DNA of 64,000 nt from Brachynemurus nebulosus (taxonomy: Eukaryota; Arthropoda; Insecta; Neuroptera; Myrmeleontidae), in contig JAPWDM010000004.1 of assembly GCA_035578155.1 (NCBI GenBank), positions 54,315,876 to 54,379,875 of the forward strand, given 5' to 3'. The first letter of the stretch is position 1. Each line of letters begins with the position of its first letter. A program made the translations under genes and the position numbers. The notes beneath the pieces are model-generated. The model searched no databases. It worked only from the letters and a program-made list of their open reading frames with translations, and was not told the DNA's origin. Positions 1 through 10,804 of the stretch are shown here, one piece after another.

Positions 1-425
1 TATACGTCTCTATTTTCAACGCCTATTTTAACTCCTCAGGAAGAGAAATTCTAAAAATCCACTCTTGGTGCTTGCTTGCGTTACTAAAGGAAACTATGTG
101 CAAAATTTTACGTTTCTCAACCCAGCGGTTTCCTATATAAATTTTCATCCCCTATTTTACACCCTTAATGGACAAATTTCGACAAAAATTCTCCCTCTTA
201 ATACTCATCTACATAATTAACGAACCCCTGTGGCTTTGTGCAAAATTTTACCTTTCAGAAATTTCTATCCCCCACTTTATACCCTTAGGGGTTGAATTTC
301 CAAAAATCTTTTCTTGGTGCTCCCCTACGTTACATAAATAATTCGTCTGCAAAATTTCACGTTTCTACATCCAATGGTTTCCTATATAAATTTTTCATCC
401 CCTATTTAGGGGATGCATTTTGAAA
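1..425. repeat. Tandem-like repeat, about three diverged units
   Basis: Three related units are visible. Each has a gtgcaaaattttacgttt-type block, followed in two of them by cggtttcctatataaatttt, then a 'tcccctattttacaccctta' type block. The first blocks begin near 97, 238 and 349, giving spacings of about 140 and 110 bases. No reading frame of interest overlaps them. This style of short, diverged tandem unit recurs at 61.3-61.9 kb in a different family. Confidence 0.6.
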
Positions 426-1058
426 TTTCATGTAGCCTGTAGCACTCCCGAGATTAAGACGAATTCAGTGACACCTTCTTTACCAAGATCCATCAAGCCG
501 TTTAGGCTGCAGGCTGTGCCACAGAAAGAGACATAGTTAGAGGATACATACATACTTCCTAAACAATTACCCTCCTTCTGATGCAGTCGGGTAAAAAGGT
601 CTTTAAACTATTATTCTATGTCAACTAGTTTCCAAGAAAAACTAATTTTTTTAAATGGAAATTCGCTATGTTATGCAGGATGCTGTGACATTGGTATTTT
701 GTATTATATAATTTTGATTATTGTAAAAAGAGCTAGTGTGAGACCAGACCGATGCGGCCTACCAATACACTTGACGGTCTGCCGGACGCTCAATTCAATA
801 TATTATGTACTTAAATGTACGTATTCAGACTAATGCGTTCTAGTTATTACAACCATATTGACAGTCAAATGTCTACGGTGACCGCATTTTCAAAACTAGG
901 TCTTTACACTACTGATTTTTTGTATTGATTTTAAAATTTTTAAGAATACAATTTTATTTTTTTATGAAAAATATACCTCTATACTATTTTTATATACTTA
1001 TACAGATTCTGATAAATCAAAAAACTTGTATTTAACTGTAAATATACACAAGATATTA
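426..1058. other. Non-coding stretch with one dispersed repeat module
   Basis: No gene is seen. Positions 621-705 hold the module ending in ggaaattcgctatgttatgc, which recurs at about 10,075, 11,640 and 51,385. The rest is AT-rich sequence without recognisable signals. Confidence 0.5.
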
Positions 1059-2077
1059 GGTTTGTTCGTGCAACCAATTTCAAACTAATTAGTGATTTTT
1101 CAAACTATGACTACTGCGCATGTTCAACAACAAACTAGTTTCAAATTATTTTGACGCTCGAACGGTGAATTCGAGATTTAGGTTTAATTAAGAACCACCA
1201 GATGTCACTCTAATCGTGTCCGGCATGTCTTGGACTCACGGGCCTCATGGATGTCATACATATTTTATAGTGGTTATAGACTAATAAGGTTATAAAAGAT
1301 TGACATTTTACGTAACTTAACAATGCTTTTGGTTATTAAAATATTTGCAAAATATCGAAAAAAATATTAAAACATTTAATTGCATTTAATTTTCCATTCC
1401 AATAAGCACATTTAATTTTCCATTCCCACCCAACTAATGTTTTAAATATTCACTAAGCTGAAAATGTTCTGCTAGACTTTCAGCTACACGTCTATTTATT
1501 TTGAAATGTTCAACAAATTCTTTATTATTATATAATTGAATAGTACTTTCAAAGTAATTTTCATTTTTTGATCGAATTTTATTAATTTTAAAATCAAGTA
1601 AATCATCATCGCTCGAATTTAGACAAGTCACTGGAACTAAACGTACTGGAGCTGGATGATCTTTCATTCATTTTGTACAATAAGAGAAAGAAAACCTAAT
1701 GAAAAATATTATGGTGAATTAATTTCTTCTCTCTAAACGATAAAAAGGGCATATTATAACTGTATTTAAATATGAATATTTCTTTTTAAAATTTATTTAC
1801 CTGTACCTAGTAAAAAAATATTTCAAAAAAATTTCACAAGAAAAAATAACTGAAATAAAAGTTCCCTAACAATACATCTAACTTAACAGACAATAAAATA
1901 TTTAAATTTTAAACAGTAATATATTTGAGATCTACTGCGCAAGTACAATCCGACAAATTTGTTAAAAGTTGGTGAACTTTCCTTGCTGTCGTGTATTAGT
2001 TCGAAATTTAATTTTTAAGCTGCTAGAACATTAGATTTGCAATCAAATCACAAATTTAGTTTTGCTCGAACGCTCAT
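1059..2077. mobile_element. Degenerate PIF/Harbinger-type element
   Basis: The left end reads GGTTTGTTCGTGCAACC. The inverted right end reads ATGAGCGTTCGAGCAAAAC, so the two share a TTCGxGCAA core. Both ends are flanked by TTA (1056-1058 and 2078-2080), which fits the TWA target duplication of PIF/Harbinger elements. Inside on the minus strand is a short fragment that resembles the start of a Harbinger transposase. The terminal repeats are imperfect, so the boundaries are my best reading rather than certain. The element is too short and broken to be autonomous. Confidence 0.5.
1434..1667 (-). pseudogene. HARBI1-like transposase N-terminal fragment
   Basis: The frame encodes 77 residues. Residues about 48-74 (NNKEFVEHFKINRRVAESLA and onward) resemble the segment of insect Harbinger transposases that precedes the DDE catalytic domain, where 'F..HFRi....ve.La..f..S.y' is typical. 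None of the DDE catalytic residues are present. The frame stops directly after 'SEYLKH', and the following sequence is full of stops. It sits inside the TTA-flanked element at 1059-2077, which supports the family call. Alternative: a chance open frame in AT-rich DNA. The identification rests on recalled family pattern, not on a search. Confidence 0.5.
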
Positions 2078-2130
2078 TTAACAAATACGCATGCTCCGTA
2101 CAGTTTTGTACTTTCAAAACTGTACTGTAC

Positions 2131-2812
2131 TTTAGAATTAAAAATTAATGTAAAATACAGAATCATAGCCAACTAAAACCAATAATAAATTTTCCTATAT
2201 TCTTCCGTTTTTTCCATAACACCCAGTACATTATGAAAACGGACGTACTTAGACGACTAGTATTTATGTAGCACTGCAAGACTACACTCTTAATTTTTAA
2301 GTTCAACTATCTACTAACTTGAAATTTAAGTTTATTAATATTACAATCAAAATGCACAATTAATCTGTTGCCATCACAAAAGTCATAAGTACTGAAATAA
2401 AATATACCAATACTTTAGTACTATTCGATGTAAAAATTAAATCATTAGTTGTTTTAAACTATTTACACCTGCTTGACACATCAAAATTAAAGACATGAAC
2501 AGTTTTGGTATATTTTTATTTCAGTACTTATGACTTTTATGATGGCAACAGATTAATTGTGTATTTTGATTGTAATATTAATAAACTTAAATTTCAAGTT
2601 AGTAGATAGTTGAACTTAAAAATTAAAAGTGTAGTCTACATAAATAGTAGTCGTAGTCTACATAAATAGTGCTACATAAATAGTAGTCGTCTAAGTACGT
2701 CCGTTTTCATAATGTACTGGGTGATACGGAAAAAAAGAAAGAATACAGGAAAATTTATTATTGGTTGTAGTTGGCTATGATTCTGTATTTTACATTAATT
2801 TTTAATTCTAAA
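2131..2812. repeat. Foldback (arms about 280-308 bp, spacer 94 bp)
   Basis: The sequence from 2131 to about 2410 reappears as its reverse complement at about 2505-2812. Outer ends read tttagaattaaaaattaatg and its complement; inner ends read tatacc and ggtata. The right arm carries a small extra direct repeat (gtagtctacataaatag, twice), so it is longer than the left. No coding capacity is visible. It is probably a non-autonomous foldback transposon, or an inverted duplication. Confidence 0.85.
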
Positions 2813-3042
2813 CAACTTTCCCCAGTAAAATTTTTGTCAAGTTTCAATAATTAGGATACTTTACCCTTACGCCAATTTCACATTCTAAAGTCCACCCTGT
2901 ATACAATAGACTTTGTTCAAATTTTGATGGGTGCATTTTTAATTTAAGAATATGCACCAACTTTTAGTAAGAATAAAATTTTTTGAGAAACTTAGTATAG
3001 AAAAGTTTTCCATATATTGCCACCGTCGTGAATGACACTGTA

Positions 3043-3047
<5 letters not shown>

Positions 3048-3116
<69 letters not shown>
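3048..3116. repeat. (TA)n microsatellite
   Basis: A run of about 69 bases of alternating TA. It produces spurious open frames rich in Ile-Tyr. Confidence 0.98.
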
Positions 3117-3119
<3 letters not shown>

Positions 3120-3139
3120 TTTTGATCAAAAATATGATG

Positions 3140-3235
3140 TAAACATATTTCTGTTATAGTCTCGGCCTCAGACCGCGTCATGAGAACGGCTGTAATAGCT
3201 GAATTTCGAATTTTCGAAATTCGCTAATTTAACTA
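3140..3235. repeat. Dispersed repeat end with palindrome and CTAA
   Basis: The segment from catatttctgttatagtctc to gaaattcgctaa is also found at 34,438-34,535. Both copies finish with a gaatttc...gaaattc palindrome, then gCTAA. A hairpin followed by CTRR is a hallmark of Helitron 3' ends, but only this one end is recognisable, so the class is uncertain. Confidence 0.5.
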
Positions 3236-3496
3236 TAGAAACGAAAATATCAACATGATTGAATTTCAAAAATACGCATTTCACTCATTTCGCTACTGCC
3301 TGTGAGATTGGAATAGAAAACGACATTATTTCTTTTTAAATTTATCATAAATACAATGAATCATAAAATAAATCGCGGGTAACCCAAAAATCGTTCAGCC
3401 AGTTTATTCCAAAAGGAATGTTTGATGTTAATCCAAGACGTAAAAATAATCAAAAATATTATTGAAAATAAGAAAACAAATAAAATTTTTATTTTA

Positions 3497-4771
3497 CAGT
3501 AGCCGTCCAAGATAGTCACACAAATGTTCCTCTTGTGACTATCTTGGAAGTCATAGACGTCCGTCAGGTGGGGTAAACGCTTAATGAATATAAGTGCGAC
3601 TTTTAGAAAACTAGTAAAGATGTCGAAAAACCAACGTCACTATCGGATTCATCAGCGTAAAAGACGCCAAATAGCTGAAGCTGACAAAAATTCTAGAATA
3701 TTCTACTCGTCAACTAATAGAGATATCAAAAACAGACTTCACTTTTGATTTGGTTACTAAAAATTAGATTAAGCAGTGCAATTTGACAAAAATTCTAGAA
3801 TGTTCTATTCGTCAATTAACAAAGATATCGAAAAATCGGTTGTAACATTTAATTGGTCATCAAAAAAAAGACGAAATATAACATATTGATAAATGTTCTA
3901 GAATATTCTATTCTGACTGACGAATAGATCATTCTAGAATGTTGGCCAAAATGGAACATTTAGTTTATATTAGTTTAATTTTGGTTGAACAGTCAAGTGG
4001 TGCAATCAATTTTTCAATATATTTGCTACTTGACAATTAGAATATTCTAGAACATTTACCAAAATGTGCTATTTGGTCTCTTTTTAGGTGACCAATTCAA
4101 TGGAGACGTCTGTGTCTAGATAGCTTTGCTAGTTTACGAATAGAATATTCCAGAACATTTATCAAGATAGGCTGTTTGGCCTCTTTTTCAATGACCAATT
4201 AAATGCTGTAATTGATTTTTCGATATCTTTGCTAGTTAACAAATAGAACATTCTAGAATTTTTATCAAACTGTGCTGCTTAATCTGATTTTTAGTGACCA
4301 ATTCAATAGTGAAGTTTGTCTTTTGATATCTCTGCTAGTTGACGATTAGAATATTCTAGAATTTTACGTTACTCATTTTGCATTTGCATTTTGCATATTA
4401 CGTATGCAGAATATGTGCATATATGTATGCAATAAAATTTAAAAATTTTGGTCTACGAGACCCTTGTAGTGTGTAGACGTAGTGTGTGCTAGAGCCCACT
4501 ATAAAAAATTGGTCATCATGTTTGTACCGACCAATGTCTTCACTCTAGAAATCCAGACTAATATATAATATGTACATACGTATCACACACGACACACTTT
4601 ACACGGTACCACACGGCAGTTACACGAGTAATGTGCTGAGTAAGCAAATATTACATGTGACGCATATGTGCGTATAGACAAGAGCAAACATAGTATGTGA
4701 ATGACGTATGTGTATGTCTATTTCACTCGAAATGTGGCTATCTCGGAAGTGACTATCTTGGACGGCTACTG
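3497..4771. mobile_element. TA-flanked TIR element carrying an HSE-like array
   Basis: The ends are inverted repeats: CAGTAGCCGTCCAAGATAGTC on the left and its complement on the right (GACTATCTTGGACGGCTACTG). Each is flanked by TA (3495-3496 and 4772-4773), as expected for Tc1/mariner or pogo insertions. The 1275-bp interior has no transposase frame, so the element is non-autonomous. Its core consists of units of about 103 bp, each with a TTCTAGAA-type motif, inverted around about 3.97 kb. A diverged single unit lies at about 51.54-51.69 kb. Confidence 0.88.
3691..4361. promoter_or_regulatory. Array of heat-shock-element-like motifs
   Basis: Seven perfect three-site heat-shock elements (alternating nGAAn pentamers) are present. 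The TTCnnGAAnnTTC form occurs at 3691-3703, 3793-3805 and 3896-3908. The GAAnnTTCnnGAA form occurs at 4040-4052, 4143-4155, 4246-4258 and 4349-4361. An eighth at 3932-3944 has one mismatch in its third site. Spacing is 102, 103, 36, 108, 103, 103 and 103 bases. Binding of HSF trimers to such sites is established knowledge. Whether this array is active is inference, because the motifs could simply have been multiplied along with the repeat unit. Confidence 0.6.
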
Positions 4772-5132
4772 TATTTATTTAAGGTACGAATGTTTTATCG
4801 AAAAATTATGCTTATAAACAAAATTTAATGATAATAATCAGCAATAATAAATATGTTAAAGCCAACTTTAAGCAGTAAAAGTCGAGATAATTATTACTTT
4901 AGCTCACGGCATACACACATTATATTATGGATACCAAGGTAATCTATTTAATTTTTTGATAGATGAATGTGACGTCATCCGGACCGATCTACTGAATGAG
5001 ATATAGTAAACCTATGAATGTATACTCAAAAGCTACCAAAAAAGGAATCAAAATTGTTGATTTATTTCATTTTATTTTATTTTCGCATTGGAATTTATCA
5101 ATTAACCTGAAATTTAATGTTAAATAAAACTT
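4772..5132. other. AT-rich non-coding stretch
   Basis: No gene, RNA or repeat boundary is recognisable here. Confidence 0.5.
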
Positions 5133-5462
5133 AAATAAATTAAAGTAAAAAAAATGTTTTTTAAGAAAAAGCTTTTATTTAAAAATGGGCTAAAAAAAAC
5201 TTTTGAGTGAAGTTTGAAGCAGTATGCAACATAATTTATAAAAGCTTGAGGCGTTATCATTAATTATTGCTGTTTTGGACGTTTTGGATATAGGTGTAGC
5301 TATTTTACTTTTCAATAGTTACCAAACTTAATTAAACGCCTCAAGTTTTTGTAAATTATGTTGCATATTGCTTCAAACTTCACTCAAAAGTTATTTTTTT
5401 TTAGTCCATTTTTAAATAAAAGATTTTTCCTAAAATTTTCTTTTTTTTACTTTAATTTATTT
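5133..5462. repeat. Foldback MITE-like element (arms about 125 bp)
   Basis: Left arm 5133-5255 and right arm 5335-5462 are inverted copies. Outer ends read aaataaattaaagtaaaa and its complement; inner ends read gcttgaggcgtt and aacgcctcaag. The spacer is about 80 bp. There is no coding capacity and no obvious target duplication. Confidence 0.85.
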
Positions 5463-6370
5463 TCTACTCTTTAGTCTGATCACAATTAATTTAATAATTT
5501 AAAAAAAATTAAAGAAGTAATTTTTTACCTATATTTTAATCGGTTAATTTACTCTAATCAATCATAACTATGGAAACAGAAAATTGCAATTTAAAATCAA
5601 TGGACAATATTTGACAATTCGAAATGTCAAAAAAATTGCATAGGACTTCAATCAATAATTTTGGTTTGGGTCGATTTAGGGCAAAAATAATTATACAATA
5701 TTGCATTGTCATCAAGGTTAGACAAGTATGTAAAATTTGAAACCTCTAGCTCAATTAAAAGTTGTCTAAATTTTGATTCCAAGATTTGATCTAAACCAAC
5801 ATACTAACATACCAAGTTAAATAAAAGCTTTTAAAAAACCACCCCTCCGATATTTGTATGACTTATTGCATTTTATTAATAAATATTTACAAAATAGTTT
5901 TGTTCAGTTTTCTTTCTTAATATGTTTATGCACAGATTAGTGTTTATGTTTGGAAACTTTCTGATCTAGTATTTCAATACGATTGTACAAGCGTATTTTG
6001 AAGTAGGTATAAATTCTTTACCTTCAGTGGTAAATCAATATGTGATGATTGGTGAATAAATAATCAAGAAGATTTTTTATAAAATTTTTATCGGTCTATA
6101 TACCATTTTATTTATTAATCTAAAAATGAAATTAGTTAGTAAAATCCAAAATAATCTTAAGAATACACCAATCTCTTTAAATTTAAGTTCATCGTTTTTA
6201 ATATTATGCTGCGCTTTCGTTTCCTTTGTCTCAGGCTTGTAATTATTACTTTTTTTAACTTTAATATTAAAAACGCATAATTTTAAAACCAAACCGTTTA
6301 TAAATTTTAATAATTTCCGACATTTGTCAGTTGTCTCTTATGCAATTTTTTTGTTTTCTATTTTCTCTTT
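5463..6370. other. AT-rich stretch, no supported gene
   Basis: A 71-residue minus-strand open frame at 6077-6292 lies just downstream of the THAP-like fragment. It is Lys/Asn/Ile-rich and matches no family I know. I see nothing else. Confidence 0.5.
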
Positions 6371-6374
6371 CGGT

Positions 6375-6582
6375 AACTGTATTAAGCTTGGGAAGATTTT
6401 TAGAAGGTAAAACACCTTTAGTTAAATGTCGTTTTTCTACTGGAGTATTTCATAATTTTTCTTTTAAACTGGTGTAGTCTGATTCTTCAAACTCATCAGA
6501 GCAAATTTTTGTTGTCGCTAAATTAAAAACAACGTGTTCCCCATATGCTTTTACCCATTTTGCACAAATAATCCCATCAGAC
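6375..6582 (-). pseudogene. THAP zinc-finger domain fragment
   Basis: Translated on the minus strand, the segment contains WVKAYGEHVVFNLATTKIC, then SDEFEESDY and KRHLTKGVLPSKNLP. This matches the second half of a THAP domain: the Trp, the 'ICSxHFeesdy' block and the terminal 'AVPxxf'-like block. The zinc-binding His of the 'C-x2-H' pair is Glu here, and there is one in-frame stop (KEKL*NTP), so it is not functional as written. Just upstream on the same strand is a pyrimidine-rich tract ending in ttttag, which would serve as a 3' splice site in frame with the domain. No first exon with the leading Cys pair was found. THAP domains occur in P-element and Kolobok transposases and in host regulators; the decay favours a transposon origin. 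Confidence 0.65.
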
Positions 6583-6839
6583 TAAAACGCAAATAATTTA
6601 ATTTTTTTATTATTTTTAGATTTTTTTCACTATAATTATTTCATATATTTACCGTAAATTTAACTATTTTAAATATTTTATAAACTTTTACATTTCAAAA
6701 TACTAAAATAAGTAATTTAAATTCAAAATGCTTAAACAAATTTGACATAAGTTAAATTATTTATCTCGATCAAAATGGCGTCACAAAATGTATCTAATGG
6801 CGACTGTAAGATGCTAATTACAATGCCTTCTATAATATT

Positions 6840-6975
6840 ATAATAAACGGGGCTTTAAATTTGATTGTAAAACAGGCTTTAGTGTTAAAGTCGGCTTAAA
6901 ACAGGCTTTAGTGTAAAATTGGCTTTAGTGTTAAAGTCGGCTTTAAATGTGAATGTAAAACCGGCCGTAAATGTA
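6840..6975. repeat. Short direct repeats (caggctttagtgt units)
   Basis: Units of the form acaggctttagtgtaaa, with interleaved aagtcggctttaaa, recur four to five times and end in gtaaaaccggccgtaaatg. A related tail (gtaaaaccggccgttaag) is present at about 10,280. No function is apparent. Confidence 0.6.
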
Positions 6976-8112
6976 TATTAACTTTGCTTATATATACAAA
7001 AATCTATTCTGAGACACTGATTATGCATATCGCGAATATTTGTTCAAGTTTAAATTGGAAATTAATTTCTGAATGTGTTTTCCAACGCTCTCGCCTTCAT
7101 CAAAATCAAAATTAGCACAATTTCTTTTAATTTTAAATTCTACTCCAGCTATCTTTTACGATTTCCTTCAACCTTTCTCTTTTATTATTTATTATTAAAT
7201 CAACTGTTGCAGTTACCAAATCCTTTCTACAGAAACAATATGTTAATGCAATAATAAATAAAAACTAATATTTGAAATAGTAAGTATTCACATAAGTGTA
7301 TTTTATATGTTATAATATAAATCTAGAAATCCTCTCGATGGTTGTAAATAACAGAGAATATATACAACCCGTCCAAGACTGATTGAGATTTAATAGCAGA
7401 GTGAAGAGAAAAGGAAATAAATTGATTATAATGGTAAGCAGTACAGAACAAAGTACACAATATAGTACACAATGTATGTATTAAAGAGAGACAAATCGTA
7501 ATATTAGCAATCATGGTAACGATGTTCTTCCTTACTTAAATAGTCTATACCTTATATAACGAAAACTTGTTCTCTAAACTAAAGCGTACATCCTCATTAA
7601 GAATTTCTAATATCAGTTAATTGCATTGTATACTAGAAAGTTGGAATAACGATGGAATACCAGCAATTCCTAGATTAAACAACTAATTCAAAGTTAGACT
7701 ATAATAAATTAATTGCTAAACTTTTTAACGTGAAATTGCCTTTTTATTTGATTAAGAAAAATGTTTATTTTAGGTTTTCTTTAACAAACCTCTCAATACA
7801 AACAATAATATATTTGTATTACTTAGTCCAGTGGAGTTAGGTTTATACCTCGGAATCCAGTTATAATGGATGGATTTGAATGGTTTTGGATTTTTTGAAT
7901 TTCTTATGCTCAAGAGTAAAAAGTTTATCTCTTGAAATCTTCCGCTTTTTTTTTTTTTTTTTTAAGGATAGTTTAATGAAGATGACGTTACTTTTAATAT
8001 AATATATTCTTTTTGCAGCTATATTTTTCTTTTCTTTTGAGAATTATTTAAATTCTATATAAAGTATACAAAGGGATAGCAAACGTCATTGAAAGGTAGG
8101 TATATACAGTAC

Positions 8113-8113
<1 letters not shown>
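6976..8113. other. AT-rich non-coding stretch
   Basis: Nothing recognisable. The open frame at 7323-7514 (minus) shows no family features. Confidence 0.5.
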
Positions 8114-8192
<79 letters not shown>

Positions 8193-8360
8193 GTGTTCCC
8201 ACGATAATTCTCGAACTAAACGTCTAATGCTTATGAAATTTTGTGTGCGAAATGGATTCTGAATTGGCTTGGCTAAGTTCGTTAGCCAGACACGTCGGAT
8301 GCCCAGAAGTAGGTTTTCTGGTCATTTTTGATCATTCGATCCTATCATAAGACAGTTTGA
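8114..8360. repeat. (TA)n microsatellite plus dispersed module
   Basis: 8114-8188 is alternating TA. It is followed by a module containing gccagacacgtcggatgccc. The same order, (TA)n then this module, recurs at 49,869-50,130. A copy of the module without TA lies at about 11,465. The module belongs to a dispersed non-coding family. Confidence 0.75.
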
Positions 8361-8774
8361 TTTTTACATCGTTGAAAAGGAAAAAAAAATTATGAAGAAA
8401 ATGTTCTTATAATTTTCTTTCTATGTTAAGTAGTTTTCGAGAAAATTGTAATTTTTCACTTTTGCTTTATTTTGCTCTCTTTGTCATTGTAATAAGTAAT
8501 TTATATTTCTGTCTCAATTGGTTATCAAATAGAGAAAAATTTCATTTTTTTTTTTACGTGAAACAAACGGTAGTTATTGAAAATCTATGTATTATAAATA
8601 CCATATCACTGTCTTATTTTTTTAAATTAAAATTAACCAGATATTTTAAGCATATGTAATGAAGTTTTTTTTTTTATTGAATTTTAAATGAACAAGATAA
8701 TGAAGGTAATGTCATGACATAATATTATTAAATATTATAGAAAAATAACATAACAATAATATTTATATGCCAGG
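8361..8774. other. AT-rich stretch within a repeat-dense block
   Basis: No supported gene. The open frame at 8423-8659 (plus) is Phe/Leu-rich, from T-rich DNA. Confidence 0.45.
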
Positions 8775-9550
8775 AAAAAAATTTTAAAGAACTGGATCGA
8801 TTTTGATAATTTTTTCACTATTAATCATTAATGTTAGAAAGCTAAACAATTTTAAATGAACTTAAGTTATCTTATATGAGATCCGTTAGGCTATTGGGGA
8901 CCTAAAAATGCCAAAAATTAACTACTCAATCGATTTTAAAAATTTTCTCCCCGTTAGTAAGCTAAAATATTTGAATTAGTTAAATTATTAAATGATGTCC
9001 GAAAGACCCTCACGGACTGTCATAAGTTATATGACCCGCCAGGGTCCATTGATCCCATAATTCTAAAAAATAAACTAGCCGACCAGTTTTCACTGTCAAA
9101 GATCTAAGCTATTTTAGATAGATATACATTACGTAATGTAAAGTCCGCCAGGGTCCATGGGACCCAAAAGTGTCAAAAATAAACTAACCGACCGATTTTG
9201 AAAATTTTTTCACTGTTAGAGAGCTAAACTATTTTAGATAGATATAGATTAACTTATGTAAGGTCCGCTAGGGTCTATTGGATCTACAAGTGTGAAAAAT
9301 ACAATAACCGACTGATTTTGAAAATTTTTTCACTATTACAGAGGTAAACTGTTTTAGATGGATTTAGGTTATATGTTGTACGAGGTCGGCCAGAGTCCTT
9401 GGATTTTTTAAGCGCCAAAAATAAACCAACCGACCGATTTTGGAAATTTTTTCGCTGTTAGAGGGCTAAACTCTTCTAGATAAGCACAAGTGTCCTGCGG
9501 ATGCAAATGCGGCATAGAAAACTATACAACGGGTTTTAAAAATACTTTTA

Positions 9551-9629
<79 letters not shown>

Positions 9630-10060
9630 TATATGTAAATGAGGAATATATATATATTGCAGATCCGGAAACACCAGAAATAAGCTACCGAATCGATTCT
9701 CAAAATTTTCTCATTGCTAGAGAACTAACTTATTTTAGGTGGATAGCACTATGTTGTACAAAGTCCGTTCGGGGTCTTGGGTCTCAAATATACCAAAATA
9801 AATTACCCAGCCGATTATGAGAATTCTTTTACTCTTACAAAGCTAAACTATTTTAGATGGGTATAAAAATGAACTACCCAATCGATTTTGAAAATTTTTT
9901 CACCATCAGAAAGCTAAACTATTTTAAATGGATATATGCGCCAAGCGCTTCATGCGAAAAAGCGCTAAAAATTAACTACTCAACTGATTTTGAAAATTGT
10001 TTCACTGTTAGGAAGCTAAAACAATTCTAATTGGATACAGGTCTTAGATGAGATCCGCCA
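8775..10060. repeat. Minisatellite-like array, about 11 units of 80-120 bp
   Basis: Each unit contains a block like cgattttgaaaattttttca, then gagctaaactattttagat, and often ggtccgccagggtccatggg. Units start near 8795, 8930, 9085, 9195, 9315, 9435, 9525, 9690, 9810, 9880 and 9980. A (TA)n run (9554-9627) splits the array. The same family forms 10,805-11,440 and 39,485-40,790. There is no coding capacity. Confidence 0.85.
9554..9627. repeat. (TA)n microsatellite inside the minisatellite
   Basis: About 74 bases of TA repeat directly follow a minisatellite unit. The same arrangement is seen at 40,399-40,578. Confidence 0.97.
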
Positions 10061-10069
10061 GTGCCCAAT

Positions 10070-10125
10070 ATTTGGAAATTCGCTATGTTATGCAGATGCT
10101 GCGACAGGGGTATTTTTTAAATGTA
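10070..10125. repeat. Dispersed module end (ggaaattcgctatgttatgc)
   Basis: This closes the minisatellite array. The same sequence closes modules at 621-705, 11,640-11,690 and 51,385-51,425, so it is probably the true end of this repeat family. Confidence 0.7.
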
Positions 10126-10804
10126 AGATTGGCTACGATCATTCATAGTTCGTTTTATCCATGCAACACTTAAAATTCCTTTAACAAAAGTAAGCAGACT
10201 TGATCATTGTAAAACAATGCTAAAAATAAAGTCGACTTTAAATTAGAAGTAGCTTTAGCTAAAGAACCTTTAAAATTATGAATGTAAAACCGGCCGTTAA
10301 GATATTAAATGTTGCAAAATGATCAGTAGGTAACTCATTAAAATTCAGTTAAGAATAAACTAAAACGACTATTAATACTAAGTGAACACAAGCAAAGTTA
10401 GTCGTAGGTACAGCTTCGCTAGTTCGCTGGTGATATAATCTTATTTTTAAGAATTGAAAATGATTCATTTAAAAAATAAATTTTTGTTATATATAAAAGT
10501 TATTATAATTTCTACTATCCTTTTTCAAGATATTAGATAGCAGACCTTGTGAGAGAAAGCTATATTACGAGTTTGCCTAAAACATAAATTTATGTGAATG
10601 AGTTATTTTCAGTTTTCGTTCTTTTCACTATGACAGCATTTTTCCTCCAGTCAATACAGCAATTTATTCCTAAATTGGAAATATTAAGGCAAATTTTAAC
10701 AAATATTCACTGATTTAAGCGCTACATTATGGTATTCCATATTTGTTTTATAATTTACATATTTTTACAGTTTTGACAAACTTTTTCCAAGTTATTGTAT
10801 ATCC
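10126..10804. other. AT-rich non-coding stretch
   Basis: About 10,230-10,300 carries a short relative of the 6.85-6.97 kb repeats. Otherwise nothing is recognised. Confidence 0.5.

Noticed and set aside
2939..3181. Minus-strand open frame of 80 codons
   Set aside because: Most of it is translated (TA)n microsatellite; no real protein features.
3691..4361. Regularly spaced repeats considered as a CRISPR array
   Set aside because: Spacers are related to each other, orientation inverts halfway, and the genome is eukaryotic; it is an amplified repeat within a transposon.
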